From positions 248,001 through 312,000 of the forward strand of contig NZ_VBTZ01000003.1 in NCBI RefSeq assembly GCF_005771425.1: a DNA stretch of 64,000 nt. The letters are read 5' to 3'. Positions 1 to 8,893 of this stretch are shown one piece after another; the first letter of the stretch is position 1, and each line of letters opens with the position of its first letter. The notes beneath the pieces are model-generated. The model saw nothing but the letters and a program-made list of their open reading frames with translations. It was not told the origin of the DNA and did no database searches. Source of the stretch: Methylocystis sp. B8 (GTDB taxonomy: Bacteria > Pseudomonadota > Alphaproteobacteria > Rhizobiales > Beijerinckiaceae). Both the position numbers and the translations under genes were made by a program.

Positions 1-423
1 ATTCGCGATGCGATGAAGGCGACTGGCACGGTCGGCGTCTCTCGGCTCGTAATGTATCGGCGCGAGCGCGCCGTGATGGTCGAACCGCGCGACAAGGGTC
101 TGGTCTTATGGACGCTGCGCTTCGCCGATGAAGTGCGTGATCCTAAGGACTATCTTGACAAAATCCGCGCTGAGACGCCGAACGCGAAAGCGCTTGGTCT
201 GATTTCGAAATTGATCGAGGAACGCAAGAGTCATTGGGACCCCGCGATGGTTCAGGATCCCGTTCAAGCTCAGTTGCTCGACATCATTTCCGGAAAGAAG
301 AAGGAGCACAGCCCGGCTCGCGCCAAGAAGCAGGCGCCCGCGACGCCGAGCAACGTCGTCAACATCATGGATGCGCTTCGCAAGAGCATCGACGCGGAAA
401 AGCGTAGCTCGAAGCGCCGTTAG
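1..423 (+). CDS. ku: Ku protein, C-terminal part (5' end outside window)
   Basis: The reading frame is open from base 1, so the gene starts before the window. The visible 140 residues match the end of the Ku core (ATGTVGVSRLVMYRRERAV, then a long helical stretch) and finish in a Lys/Arg/Ala/Pro-rich tail, as is usual for bacterial Ku. Ku rings bind broken DNA ends and recruit LigD for non-homologous end joining. The gene converges on ligD and the two stop codons overlap by 4 bases. A second, complete ku lies on the far side of ligD, so this genome has at least two Ku proteins. Family assignment is secure; the N-terminal length cannot be seen. Confidence 0.9.
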   Translation: MRDAMKATGTVGVSRLVMYRRERAVMVEPRDKGLVLWTLRFADEVRDPKDYLDKIRAETPNAKALGLISKLIEERKSHWDPAMVQDPVQAQLLDIISGKKKEHSPARAKKQAPATPSNVVNIMDALRKSIDAEKRSSKRR

Positions 424-2978
424 ACTTTCTTTTTGCGCGGCTTAGGCGTTTCGATTGGCGCCGCCGCCTGTCGAAAGTCGGCCCAGGGATCGCTCTTCAG
501 AGAATCAAGGCGCGCCAGAGTCTTGGCGATCGTGAAATAGGCAGGTCCAATCGCCGGACTGAGTTCGTCCCAGGCGAGCGGAACCGATACGGCCGCGCCG
601 GGCCGCGCGCGCGTGGAGTAGGGGGCCACCGCCGTCGCGCCGCGCTGATTGCGCAGATAATCGACCAGTATCTTTCCCTGGCGCTTCGACTTCGTGATTG
701 TTGAGACAAATTTGCCGGGGCTGTCATTCGCCATTGCGTCGGCGATGCTTTTGGTGAACGATTTCACCTGCGGCCATTCCGCTTTGGGCTTAACGGGCGC
801 CATCACATGGAGGCCTTTTCCGCCCGATGTCTTTACGAAGGCGGCGAGTCCGAGGTCTTGAAGTCGGGCCTTCGTCTCTTCAGCCGCCGCAATGACGGCA
901 TCCCATTCGACCTGCTCGCCGGGATCGAGATCCATGATGATGACGTCGGGACGCTCCCAGTCCGACGCCGTCGATCCCCAGGGGTGAATTTCCAAAGTAG
1001 CAGACTGAACCAGCGCGATCAGACCGTTGAGATCCTTGATGCTGAGCAAGGGCTCTTCTTCGGACTCCTTCGGATCGTCGATGAGCACGATGTTGGGATC
1101 GATGCCTTTCCAGGCGTGTTTCTGGAAGAATTTCTCTCCGTCGACGCCGTTTGGGCAGCGCAGAAGCGCGAGCGGACGATTGACGATGAACGGCGCGATA
1201 TAGCGCCAGACTTCGGCGTAATAATCTGCGAGCCCCTGCTTGGTTATGCCCTGATCGGGCCAATAAAGCCGATCTGGATGGGTGAGCGTCACGGCGCTTT
1301 TCTCCACGCGCGCCGCCGCCGGCCGCTCGACTGGCGGCGCCTTCTCGCGGACAACGTCGCGCGCTTGCTTGTCTTCACGCAAACCGCGGAAAGAAGCGTG
1401 GCGAAGAACCTGATCCGCCGTCCAACCGCGAAATTCGACCTCAGCCACCAATTCGGGACGCACATAACGGACGTTGCGCGCGGCCTCCGTGCTGAGGCGC
1501 GCGCCAAAAGGGCTCGAGGGCGTGCACAGGGGATCGAGCTTCAAGAAAAGCTCATGCGCCATATCGGTCGTGAAACCCGTTCCGACACGGCCGACATGGC
1601 ATAAAACCCCATGCTGATAAACGCCGAGCACGAGCGCGCCGGTCGCCTTCCGCGACACTGTCGAAGGCGTATAGCCCGCAATCACAAATTCCTGCCGCCC
1701 AAAGCATTTGGCCTTCACCCAACTCTTCACGCGTCCGGAGCGATAAGGCGAGTCGCGCAGCTTCGACACCACGCCTTCAAGACCAAGTCGGCACGCATGC
1801 GACAACACGACCGCGCCGCTATCTTCGAAATGAGCGCTGAGGCGAACTTTATCGCCGTTCTCACCGCCAAGGAGCTTTTCCAGCAACGCCTTGCGTTCAA
1901 GCAAGGCGGCGGCGCGCAGATCGTAGCCGTCGAGATAGAGAAGATCGAAAATCCAGTAAACGAAACGGTCGCTGCGCCCTGCGCTGAGATCGGCTTGAAG
2001 CGCTGAGAAATCTGACGCGCCGGAGTTCGTCTCGACAACGATTTCACCGTCGATGAGAGCGGAACCCATAGGCAGCGCGCGCAGCGCCGAGACGATCTCG
2101 TCCCCAAACTTCTTCGTCCAGTCGAGGCCACCACGCGAAAGCAGACGCACGCGGCCCGCTTCAACGCGCGCTTGTACTCTATAGCCGTCGAATTTGATTT
2201 CGTGAATCCATTCCTTGCCGGCCGGCGCTGCGCCGGCGCTCGCCTGCATCGGGCCGACAAAATTTGGCAGCTGAGCCTTTTTTGCGCCTTTTACGCGCGA
2301 TGGTTCTAGGTCCCTCGCCGGAGCCTGCTTCCTTGTGACGGCGCCTGTCTTGACCGACTGGGATGACGCGGCCTGCTTTGGCGCGGCGCTTTTCTTTGAG
2401 GGCCGCTTTGACTGACCATCGGCGACATCGCCGATCGTGCGTCCGGTTTTTACCGAGCGCGGCATTTCCTCGAGAATGTCTTCGTCTTTAGGGGATCGCG
2501 CAAATTCATCTTCGCTTTTGATGAGAAGCCAGTTGTCGTGCTTCCCGCACGGCCTTCGCGCCATTCGCACGAGATGCCAACGCCCCCCGAGCTTCTTGCC
2601 CCGCAATTCGAAATTAAGATGGCCCTTTGCATAGCCCTTGTGCGGGTCGCCCTCTGGAATCCAAACGCCCTTATCCCAAACGATCACTTCGCCCGCGCCA
2701 TATTGGCCTTCCGGAATAACGCCTTCGAAATTGCGATAGTCGAGAGGATGGTCTTCGACATGGACGGCGAGCCGCTTTTCGCCCGGCACAAGGCTTGGAC
2801 CTCTCGTGACGGCCCAGCTTTTCAGAACGCCGTCCATCTCCAGGCGAAGGTCGTAATGCAGACGCCTCGCGGCATGTTTCTGGATCACAAAGCTGTGGCC
2901 GGTCTTTCGGCCGCCTCGCCCCTGCGGCTCACGGGTCGTGGAGAAGTCACGCTTCTTGCGATAGTCGGCGAGGGACAT
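420..2978 (-). CDS. ligD: ATP-dependent DNA ligase D (phosphoesterase-ligase-polymerase)
   Basis: 852 residues with the three LigD modules. An N-terminal 3'-phosphoesterase domain (about residues 20-170) contains HAARRLHYDLRLE. A central ligase domain (about 235-530) has the nucleotidyl-lysine motif KFDGYR. A C-terminal archaeo-eukaryotic primase-type polymerase domain (about 560-840) has the metal-binding DLDPGE. The module order PE-LIG-POL is one of the known LigD arrangements. The protein processes, fills and seals double-strand breaks held by Ku. It starts 6 bases after the stop of ku2 and is almost certainly cotranscribed with it. The stress promoters upstream of this gene group suggest induction in stationary phase or stress, which is an inference. 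Confidence 0.96.
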   Translation of the reverse strand: MSLADYRKKRDFSTTREPQGRGGRKTGHSFVIQKHAARRLHYDLRLEMDGVLKSWAVTRGPSLVPGEKRLAVHVEDHPLDYRNFEGVIPEGQYGAGEVIVWDKGVWIPEGDPHKGYAKGHLNFELRGKKLGGRWHLVRMARRPCGKHDNWLLIKSEDEFARSPKDEDILEEMPRSVKTGRTIGDVADGQSKRPSKKSAAPKQAASSQSVKTGAVTRKQAPARDLEPSRVKGAKKAQLPNFVGPMQASAGAAPAGKEWIHEIKFDGYRVQARVEAGRVRLLSRGGLDWTKKFGDEIVSALRALPMGSALIDGEIVVETNSGASDFSALQADLSAGRSDRFVYWIFDLLYLDGYDLRAAALLERKALLEKLLGGENGDKVRLSAHFEDSGAVVLSHACRLGLEGVVSKLRDSPYRSGRVKSWVKAKCFGRQEFVIAGYTPSTVSRKATGALVLGVYQHGVLCHVGRVGTGFTTDMAHELFLKLDPLCTPSSPFGARLSTEAARNVRYVRPELVAEVEFRGWTADQVLRHASFRGLREDKQARDVVREKAPPVERPAAARVEKSAVTLTHPDRLYWPDQGITKQGLADYYAEVWRYIAPFIVNRPLALLRCPNGVDGEKFFQKHAWKGIDPNIVLIDDPKESEEEPLLSIKDLNGLIALVQSATLEIHPWGSTASDWERPDVIIMDLDPGEQVEWDAVIAAAEETKARLQDLGLAAFVKTSGGKGLHVMAPVKPKAEWPQVKSFTKSIADAMANDSPGKFVSTITKSKRQGKILVDYLRNQRGATAVAPYSTRARPGAAVSVPLAWDELSPAIGPAYFTIAKTLARLDSLKSDPWADFRQAAAPIETPKPRKKKV

Positions 2979-2984
2979 GCGAGG

Positions 2985-3842
2985 TCAACTCGCTTTTCGG
3001 CGGGTCGCGGTTGTCTTTGTCTTGCGCGCCGGCGTCGCCCGCTTCTTGGCAGGCTTGCCGCTCTGGTCCGATAGAGCCGCGCTTTCGCGGAACGCCTCGA
3101 GCAGATTGATGACCTTGCCTTCACGCGCCTTGCGGGGCGGCGCAATGGGCTTTCCTTCGAGCTTCGCCTTCACGAATTCGGCGAGCGCCTGTTCATAACG
3201 GTCTTCGAACTTAGACGGATCGAAGGCTCCTCTCTTTGTGTCGATGATATGCTTGGCGAGTTGAAGCATCTCGCCCTGTATCTTGACGTCGGGCACTTCG
3301 TCGAACGCCTGTTGCGCGGATCGCACCTCGTAGTCGAAACTTAAGGTGAACGCGAGAAGACCCTCGCCATAGGCGCTAATCAGAACTGTGCGGGAGCGCC
3401 TGAAGAGCACCGCTTTGGCGATGGCAGCGACCTTATTCTTGCGCAGGCCTTCCCGTATCAGAACGAAAAGTTCGTTCGCGTCGCTTTGTGACGGCGAGAG
3501 ATAGTAAGGCTTGTCGAAATAGACGTTGTCGATTTCGTCCAAGTCCAAAAAGGCGTCAATCGTTAGAGCCTTGTCGCTCTGGGGTCTCGCCTGCGCGATC
3601 TCCTCGGGCTCTAGAGTGACGTATTCGTTTTTGTCGACCTCATAGCCTTTGATTTGATCGCCTGATTCAACCTGCTTTCCAGTCTCGCTGTCGATAAAGG
3701 TTCGTCGCACGCGATGGCCAGTCGCCCGATTAATCGTATGAAAGGCGATCCTGTCGGATGTCGAAGTCGCGGAATAGAGCGCCACCGGACAGGTGAGCTC
3801 AGCGATCTTGAGAGAGCCCTTCCAATTCGCTCTCGGGAGCAA
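2985..3842 (-). CDS. ku: Ku protein (second copy), NHEJ DNA-end binding
   Basis: 285 residues, the usual size of bacterial Ku. The N-terminus (ANWKGSLKIAELTCPVALYS) is the classical Ku opening; the core runs to about residue 225 and the tail is Lys/Arg/Ala-rich. The start is a TTG with GAGGTG just upstream; no in-frame ATG precedes it. It lies 6 bases before ligD on the same strand and follows a membrane-protein gene by about 40 bases, so the order DUF883 gene - membrane protein - ku - ligD may be one operon. Together with the Ku at the window edge this makes a ku-ligD-ku arrangement; multiple Ku paralogues are known in rhizobia. Confidence 0.95.
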   Translation of the reverse strand: MLPRANWKGSLKIAELTCPVALYSATSTSDRIAFHTINRATGHRVRRTFIDSETGKQVESGDQIKGYEVDKNEYVTLEPEEIAQARPQSDKALTIDAFLDLDEIDNVYFDKPYYLSPSQSDANELFVLIREGLRKNKVAAIAKAVLFRRSRTVLISAYGEGLLAFTLSFDYEVRSAQQAFDEVPDVKIQGEMLQLAKHIIDTKRGAFDPSKFEDRYEQALAEFVKAKLEGKPIAPPRKAREGKVINLLEAFRESAALSDQSGKPAKKRATPARKTKTTATRRKAS

Positions 3843-3884
3843 CGCACACCTCGTACGCTCGCGCCGTTGGCCACGGCCAGGGCA

Positions 3885-4382
3885 TTACGCTTCTGGAGCC
3901 CCTGTCCTGTCAAGCTTTTCTGCAAGTTTGGAGGCGATCATCAAGCCTAATGCAGCGCCGATGATCAGATGAAGATTAGGTCCGACTCGCTCGGCGACGG
4001 CCTTGGCCGCGACCGGCGCCAGCGACCCGATGGATTTAACCATGTCGCTATTCGACTTTAGAAATTGGTCGGCCAGCGCCATGGCTGAGAGGCCTTGCGC
4101 TTCGAATTCGGCAGCCTCAGTCCGGGTTTCATCAGGGCCGGTTCGCCGGCTCGCGGTTGCGAAATAGACAATGATGGCAAGAAAAATGAAGACTCCGGCG
4201 ATCACGAGATTTCCCGCGATCTCGCCCCAGATCTCCGTCGCATAAGCATGGGCGGCCGCTGTCGCGAAGCCGAGAGCGAACAGAGCGAGGATGACAACAA
4301 TCGCGAAACGCGACGCCCCTCGCGTCGCGTTCTCGATGGTTTCGTCAACCCGGCGGAATATCGGATCGAGGAACATGTTCAT
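3885..4382 (-). CDS. Small integral membrane protein of unknown function
   Basis: 165 residues. There are two hydrophobic segments (about residues 25-45 and 57-78) separated by a short loop, then an Ala/Glu-rich soluble stretch, and a third weakly hydrophobic segment near 138-153. The topology resembles holin-like or DUF883-associated membrane proteins that often travel with stress genes in Rhizobiales; no catalytic motif is visible. It begins 9 bases downstream of the DUF883/ElaB-type gene and is followed by ku2, so it probably belongs to the same stress-induced transcript. The function is not known to me. Confidence 0.75.
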   Translation of the reverse strand: MNMFLDPIFRRVDETIENATRGASRFAIVVILALFALGFATAAAHAYATEIWGEIAGNLVIAGVFIFLAIIVYFATASRRTGPDETRTEAAEFEAQGLSAMALADQFLKSNSDMVKSIGSLAPVAAKAVAERVGPNLHLIIGAALGLMIASKLAEKLDRTGAPEA

Positions 4383-4391
4383 CGCGCGAGA

Positions 4392-4712
4392 TTAGCTCCG
4401 GCTCTTCCACATCGTTCCGACCAAGAATCCGCCGGCGATCGCAAGCAACAGTGCGGCTAAGGGCTGCTCGCGCACGGTAGCTTCAACGGTCGTCTTAAAA
4501 CTTTCGGTCGCGGTTCTCGCCTTCTCCGCGATTTCGCGAGACTGTTGCGTCACTGTCGCCAGCGCAGCGTCGGCCTTATCCATCGTTTCGTCCATTTTGG
4601 CGCTCACGTCTTCGGCAATCGAGGAGGCCTTAGCGGCGGCGTTTACGGACGCCTTGTTGATAGCGTCCTGCGCTTCTTGAACCTTATTCGTGACCTGCGA
4701 TGTTACGCTCAT
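4392..4712 (-). CDS. DUF883/ElaB-YqjD-type membrane-anchored stress protein
   Basis: 106 residues from the preferred start (MSVTSQVTNK). A long Ala/Lys/Glu-rich helix with coiled-coil character (about 5-75) is followed by a single C-terminal hydrophobic segment and a basic end. That is the architecture of ElaB/YqjD/YgaM proteins, which anchor to the inner membrane and, in E. coli, bind ribosomes in stationary phase. A longer in-frame start exists at 4805, but the ATG at 4712 has AGAGGA close upstream, and an EcfG-type promoter lies at 4754-4779, inside the longer version. I therefore take 4712 as the start. Likely general stress response target. Confidence 0.8.
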   Translation of the reverse strand: MSVTSQVTNKVQEAQDAINKASVNAAAKASSIAEDVSAKMDETMDKADAALATVTQQSREIAEKARTATESFKTTVEATVREQPLAALLLAIAGGFLVGTMWKSRS

Positions 4713-4753
4713 GTCCTCTTCTCCGCTCTTACCGCCGCGCTGGGCGTATACTG

Positions 4754-4779
4754 AACTTGCGGATTGTTTGATTTGTTCC
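4754..4779 (-). promoter_or_regulatory. EcfG-type (general stress response) promoter
   Basis: On the minus strand the sequence reads GGAAC, then exactly 18 bases, then GTT, matching the alphaproteobacterial EcfG -35/-10 pattern. The -10 element is about 40 bases upstream of the DUF883 start at 4712. The spacing is identical to that of the promoters at 5490-5515 and 60145-60170, which strengthens the call. Confidence 0.6.
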
Positions 4780-5043
4780 TCTACAGGCTGCGCTTTCGCT
4801 GGCATTATTCCGGAAGATGGATTTCGTGCTGCGCGAACAAAATGGATGGACCGAAGACCGAGCGTAGCTTCCTGTTAAAGAAGGCCAACAGCTCGGGCGC
4901 GCGCGATGCCAGCGACTGATCTTCAATCGTATGCATCTGCAAGTTAAGCGCCGATGAAGCAGGGCAATTTGACGCCGACGTAACTTGGCAGGAATAGCCA
5001 ATACTCCATCGCCGGCCGGAGGCCGCCGGCAAGGCGTGAGTTG

Positions 5044-5430
5044 CTACAGTTCTCGAAAGATGTCTTGTCCACCCTCAGCGAGCTTCGCCTCGCCGATTGA
5101 TTTTTGAAATTCTCCAACAACGATCTGCGCCAGCCCGGCGAGCGCGAGACTGGGCGACTGCGTGGCCATGCCGAGAGTCAACTTGGTCTTGCCCATGGCT
5201 TGATTAGCGTAGCCGCGCATCTGATCCGTGGCCCCCGACTGCACGATGCTGTCGAGAGCCTCCCGCATCGAATCCTTGACTTGAGCGACCGAGTAACGCG
5301 CCCGCGCCGGTGGGTCGATATCGCTTGGATTTTCCGGGGACAGCGCCGATGAATTCAAGGCCTCGCCGCTACTGAATTTTTCGCTTGGGCAGACAGGATG
5401 GTCGCTGCCTGCGTCAGTAAATGCAACCAT
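5044..5430 (-). CDS. CsbD-like stress protein
   Basis: 128 residues. The N-terminal half is polar and low in complexity. The C-terminal half (about 70-125) has the amphipathic pattern GYANQAMGKTKLTLG followed by IVVGEFQKSIGEAK, which resembles CsbD-family proteins, small stress-induced helical proteins of unknown mechanism. An EcfG-type promoter lies about 60 bases upstream, which fits a general stress response gene. The first 65 residues have no recognisable domain, so the family call rests on the C-terminal part only. Confidence 0.6.
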   Translation of the reverse strand: MVAFTDAGSDHPVCPSEKFSSGEALNSSALSPENPSDIDPPARARYSVAQVKDSMREALDSIVQSGATDQMRGYANQAMGKTKLTLGMATQSPSLALAGLAQIVVGEFQKSIGEAKLAEGGQDIFREL

Positions 5431-5489
5431 TGATTACGCACTCCCAAAACTCAATTCCGGCGTCCGGCCACGCTGGGCGCCGGAATAAC

Positions 5490-5515
5490 AACCGATGGGA
5501 GAGTTCTAATGTTCC
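5490..5515 (-). promoter_or_regulatory. EcfG-type (general stress response) promoter
   Basis: Minus-strand GGAAC (5515-5511), 18-base spacer, GTT (5492-5490). The -10 element is 60 bases upstream of the CsbD-like start codon at 5430, with no other gene between them. Confidence 0.65.
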
Positions 5516-5583
5516 GAGCGATGAGCCTATTGCGCAGCTCGAGGCTAAAGAAAAAACGTTAAGAATGGAACGCAACTCGCGCT

Positions 5584-6141
5584 TTACTTGAATGGATTGT
5601 CGACATTGGGCGGCAGCGCGATGTGGAAACCCTGATTGATCGCCGAAAACATTTGGTAAAAGCCAGATAGCACGACGAGTTCGACAAAGCCCTTGACGCC
5701 GAATGCCTTGATCGCTTCGTCCTGAATGCGCTGCGGAATGTTTTGCCAGGACAATGTTGAAGCCAGCACTTGGGCGACAACGTCATAAGGCGCAGTCGCG
5801 ACCGCGCTCACATCTTCGCCGCGTTGCAGCGCCCCGATGAGAGCGGATGGAACGCCCGCCGCTTCGGCGTGCTCAATGTGGTCAACCCATTCGAAGGCCG
5901 CGCCCGTTCGTCGAGCCACGGACAGCACGACGAATTGATAGACATCGCGCGGCAGATGGCCCTCGAACTTCAGGTAATAGCCGAGATCTTCGATCTTTTC
6001 GCAAAGCTGCGGATGATTCATCAGCGCGGCGTAGGGGCCGCCGAAGCCTGCGCCTTGGGATTTCCGCCTCGCGACCATGCGGTCGTAGCGCAAGCGATCT
6101 TCGGGCGAAAGCGTTGAAGGATCGAAAGGCAGCTGAGCCAT
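5584..6141 (-). CDS. Carboxymuconolactone decarboxylase-family protein
   Basis: 185 residues from ATG at 6141, which has a GAGTGAGAG ribosome-binding stretch upstream; a longer in-frame ORF to 6333 overlaps the preceding gene and is not credible. The sequence has the all-helical CMD/AhpD-like pattern, with FVVLSVARRTGAAFEWVDHI in the middle and EAIKAFGVKGFVELVVLSGF later. The Cys-x-x-Cys of peroxidase-type AhpD proteins is absent, so a carboxymuconolactone-decarboxylase-type or other lyase role is more likely. It begins 10 bases after the ThDP enzyme and is probably cotranscribed with it. Confidence 0.8.
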   Translation of the reverse strand: MAQLPFDPSTLSPEDRLRYDRMVARRKSQGAGFGGPYAALMNHPQLCEKIEDLGYYLKFEGHLPRDVYQFVVLSVARRTGAAFEWVDHIEHAEAAGVPSALIGALQRGEDVSAVATAPYDVVAQVLASTLSWQNIPQRIQDEAIKAFGVKGFVELVVLSGFYQMFSAINQGFHIALPPNVDNPFK

Positions 6142-6151
6142 CGGCGCACTC

Positions 6152-7876
6152 TCACTCGTGATAGGAATAGGCCGCGATGGCCTCCGCCCAATCCTTGACC
6201 GGCGTTGTGAAGGCCTTGTCGGCTTTAACGTCGATGAGGCAGGGGCCCTCGCCCTGTAGCGCTCGTTCGAAAGCGTCGGCGAGATCGTTAGGAGCGCGCA
6301 CAGTTTCCGCGCGCGACCCCAAGGCTCGCGCAAAACCGGCCCAGTCGTGGTCAGGCAATCGGGTCAGTTCGTCGGGCGTTGGTCCCAGTCCATGGGCGCG
6401 CAGCCAGACATTGCCAAGCGCCGCATTGTTGATGACGACGTAGATCACCGGCAGTTGGTAGCGCGCGGCGGTAGCGATTTCCATGCCGCCCATGCGCATG
6501 CAGCCGTCGCCTGTAATGACCGCTACGCGGCGGCGCGGCTGTGCGCACTGGACGCCGATCGCCGATCCGATCGCCCAGCCCATCGGGCCGAGATTGGTTG
6601 CGGAAACATAGGTTCTCGGTTCGTAAGCTTCCCAGTAATGGCCGGCGAAAGCGCGATGCGCGCCAGAGTCCACCACCAGAACGCCGTCGCGCGGGAACGC
6701 CTTCCTCAACTCGCGAATAATGCGCACCGGATGAATCGGAACGGCGTCGCTCTCGCAGTTTTCCGGGTCCTGCAGGCGGGGCCTGGAGCGAATTTCAGAA
6801 ACCCAAGCTTCGCGCGCGGAGAGCGTCGGCTCGAGAGAGACGCCCAACTTATCGCTTTGGTCGAGAAGAAAGCGAAGATAGGCGCCGCAACTGCCGACGA
6901 TCCCGCCATCATGGACATGCGTTCCGATCGCGGAGGGAAGCAAATTCACGCAAATCGACGCATCGGGTTTCACCTGCAGCGCCCAATGCATCGTGTCGCG
7001 CTCATTCAGTCCCGATCCCAAGATGATCAGGAGATCGAGCGACGGGTCCGTCAGGGCGGCGCGCGCGTGGTGTGTCCCCGCATAGCCGAAGACGCCCAGC
7101 GAAAGAGGATGATCCTCCGGAAAGACGCCTTTGCCGCGCAGCGTCGTCGCGACGGGAATGCGCCAAAGCTCGGCGAATTCCTTCAGCGCGCTGGCGGCGT
7201 TTGAATGTTCGACTCCGGCCCCGGCAAAAATTGCGATCTTTACGGGCGGCTTGCCGTCGGGTCCGGCTAAAAAATGCTTTAGCGATGCCTCGGCGGCGGC
7301 CATCGACAGCGCATTATAGTCGACCAGCGCCCGATCGATGGGAGAATGGCTGACGGAAAGCTCTTCAGCGAGACAGTCTCCTGGCAATGAGAGATGCACT
7401 GGCGCGGCCGGCCGGGTCCGAAGCTGCAGCAGCGCGTGTTGGAAGAGATGCGGCATATTCCTCGGATTGTCGATCGAAGAGGAATAGCGCGTCAGCGGCT
7501 TCATGATCGCGACGTCGTCCAGCGTTTGCGGGCTTGCGTCCTGAAACACGCCTAACCCCTCGATGACGGTCGCCACCTCGCCGCTCATCAGGAGAAGCGG
7601 CGAGCCGTCCGACTGCGCGGTCGCCACCGCGGTGACCGTATTGGTCAGGCCGGGTCCGCCGATGCAGAGCGCGGCGCCGAAATTTCCGCTCGCCCGCGCA
7701 TAGCCGTCAGCCATATAGGCGGCGCCGCCTTCCTGCGCGGCCACGATTGGCGTAAGCGCCTTCTGCCTTCCCAACGCTGGCAGAAAGGGATCGACGAGCC
7801 CGCCCGGCACCATGAACAAATGGTTGAGTCCTTCGCTCGCCAGCGCCTCGAGGATGAAATCGACCCCTAGCGGCAT
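6152..7876 (-). CDS. Thiamine-diphosphate-dependent enzyme, acetolactate synthase-like
   Basis: 574 residues from ATG 7876, which has GGAG 6 bases upstream; the longer TTG start at 7936 lacks a good site. The N-terminal pyrimidine-binding domain has the catalytic glutamate in AAQEGGAAYMADGYAR. A central TH3 domain follows, and the C-terminal ThDP domain has GDGCMRMGGMEI with the closing NN pair (the GDG-NN motif). The closest families are acetolactate synthase large subunits and 2-oxo acid decarboxylase-like relatives. No small regulatory subunit is adjacent, so this is probably a catabolic or carboligase-type enzyme. Next to eutBC, which makes acetaldehyde, a reaction using or making a C2 unit is possible but unproven. 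Confidence 0.85.
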   Translation of the reverse strand: MPLGVDFILEALASEGLNHLFMVPGGLVDPFLPALGRQKALTPIVAAQEGGAAYMADGYARASGNFGAALCIGGPGLTNTVTAVATAQSDGSPLLLMSGEVATVIEGLGVFQDASPQTLDDVAIMKPLTRYSSSIDNPRNMPHLFQHALLQLRTRPAAPVHLSLPGDCLAEELSVSHSPIDRALVDYNALSMAAAEASLKHFLAGPDGKPPVKIAIFAGAGVEHSNAASALKEFAELWRIPVATTLRGKGVFPEDHPLSLGVFGYAGTHHARAALTDPSLDLLIILGSGLNERDTMHWALQVKPDASICVNLLPSAIGTHVHDGGIVGSCGAYLRFLLDQSDKLGVSLEPTLSAREAWVSEIRSRPRLQDPENCESDAVPIHPVRIIRELRKAFPRDGVLVVDSGAHRAFAGHYWEAYEPRTYVSATNLGPMGWAIGSAIGVQCAQPRRRVAVITGDGCMRMGGMEIATAARYQLPVIYVVINNAALGNVWLRAHGLGPTPDELTRLPDHDWAGFARALGSRAETVRAPNDLADAFERALQGEGPCLIDVKADKAFTTPVKDWAEAIAAYSYHE

Positions 7877-8101
7877 TCTATGCTCCAGTTCCGGATCAGC
7901 GCGCCGCCGTGGGGCGGACGGTCTTTTCGCTGGCAAGCATATAGTCGAGCGAAAGCTTCGCGATCAATGGACGATTTGAGTCTTGGAAGCCGCTGAGTTC
8001 TAAAAGCGCGACCACAGCCCGCGACCGCTTAGGTGAATAGTTCGATCGAGTTGGGTCGAAATGACTAGGCTCCCAGCGGATGACCCACCAAGGGACGACG
8101 C

Positions 8102-8890
8102 TCAGCTTTCTTTTTCGTCGATCGTGCGCAACTGCCCCGACGCAAGCGTCTCGGCTTCTTCTTTGAGTTCAACGCCGGTCAATTGGCGGCGGCGGGCTTC
8201 GCTGCAAAGATAGAGCAGCTTTCGAGCCGCTTCGTCATAAGTGAGTCCCTGCGGACGAATATTCGAGAGGCAGTTGCGCTCGGCGTCGGTGCGGCCGACG
8301 CGGGGCGCAAAAGTGAGATAGACGCCCAGACTGTCTGGCGAGGAGAGCCCGGGCCGTTCGCCGATGAGAACCGCCACTAGTCGTGCGCCAAGCGTTTCGC
8401 CGATGTCATCGCCGAGCGCGACGCGACCTTGTTCGGCGAGGATGATTGGCGCGATTTTCCACGATGTCCGGTCGAGGGAATGCAGCGTCTTTTCGAGGAG
8501 AGGAATAGCGTGCCGATCAATGGCGCGGGCGGATAGGCCTTCGGCGATGACGAAGGCAAGATCATAGTCCCCCCCTGCAGATTTCAGCCGCTCGCGGGAC
8601 TCATCGTCCAGTCTTCGGCCAAGATCCGGGCGCAGCAGAAAGCTGCGCCGATCGCGCGCAGCGCTTCTTACGCAAACAACCTTTAGCCCGCGTGAACTCA
8701 TGTCGCCAAAGAGGGATTCGGCATTGAGCCGCTCTTCAACCGCGTCTCTTGCCTCGGCGTGCGCCAGTTGAAAGTCCAAAGTAGCACGCGTGGTCAGCGC
8801 CGCACCGGCGCGCGGCAGGAAAATTCTCGCGGGCGTCGCCGAACGCAGTTTCGAGATCATGTCGAGAGGCGTCGGGCGATTGTCGACCAT
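8102..8890 (-). CDS. eutC: Ethanolamine ammonia-lyase light subunit
   Basis: 262 residues. Conserved EutC stretches are LDFQLAHAEARDAV, IAEGLSARAI, VLIGERPGLSSPDSLGVYLTF and ERNCLSNIRPQGL. With EutB it forms the adenosylcobalamin-dependent enzyme that splits ethanolamine into acetaldehyde and ammonia. It is slightly shorter than the E. coli subunit at its N-terminus, as in many alphaproteobacteria. It begins 3 bases after the eutB stop codon, so the subunits are translationally linked. No microcompartment shell, eutA reactivase or eutR gene is in the window. Confidence 0.95.
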   Translation of the reverse strand: MVDNRPTPLDMISKLRSATPARIFLPRAGAALTTRATLDFQLAHAEARDAVEERLNAESLFGDMSSRGLKVVCVRSAARDRRSFLLRPDLGRRLDDESRERLKSAGGDYDLAFVIAEGLSARAIDRHAIPLLEKTLHSLDRTSWKIAPIILAEQGRVALGDDIGETLGARLVAVLIGERPGLSSPDSLGVYLTFAPRVGRTDAERNCLSNIRPQGLTYDEAARKLLYLCSEARRRQLTGVELKEEAETLASGQLRTIDEKES

Positions 8891-8893
8891 CGC

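Noticed and set aside
807-1604. 265-codon plus-strand ORF inside ligD
   Set aside because: Antisense shadow of a clearly coding high-GC gene; no family similarity.
4805-5032. 75-codon minus-strand ORF whose stop overlaps the longer DUF883 start (TAATG)
   Set aside because: The shorter DUF883 start has a better ribosome-binding site and an EcfG-type promoter lies between; the ORF has no recognisable composition or site.
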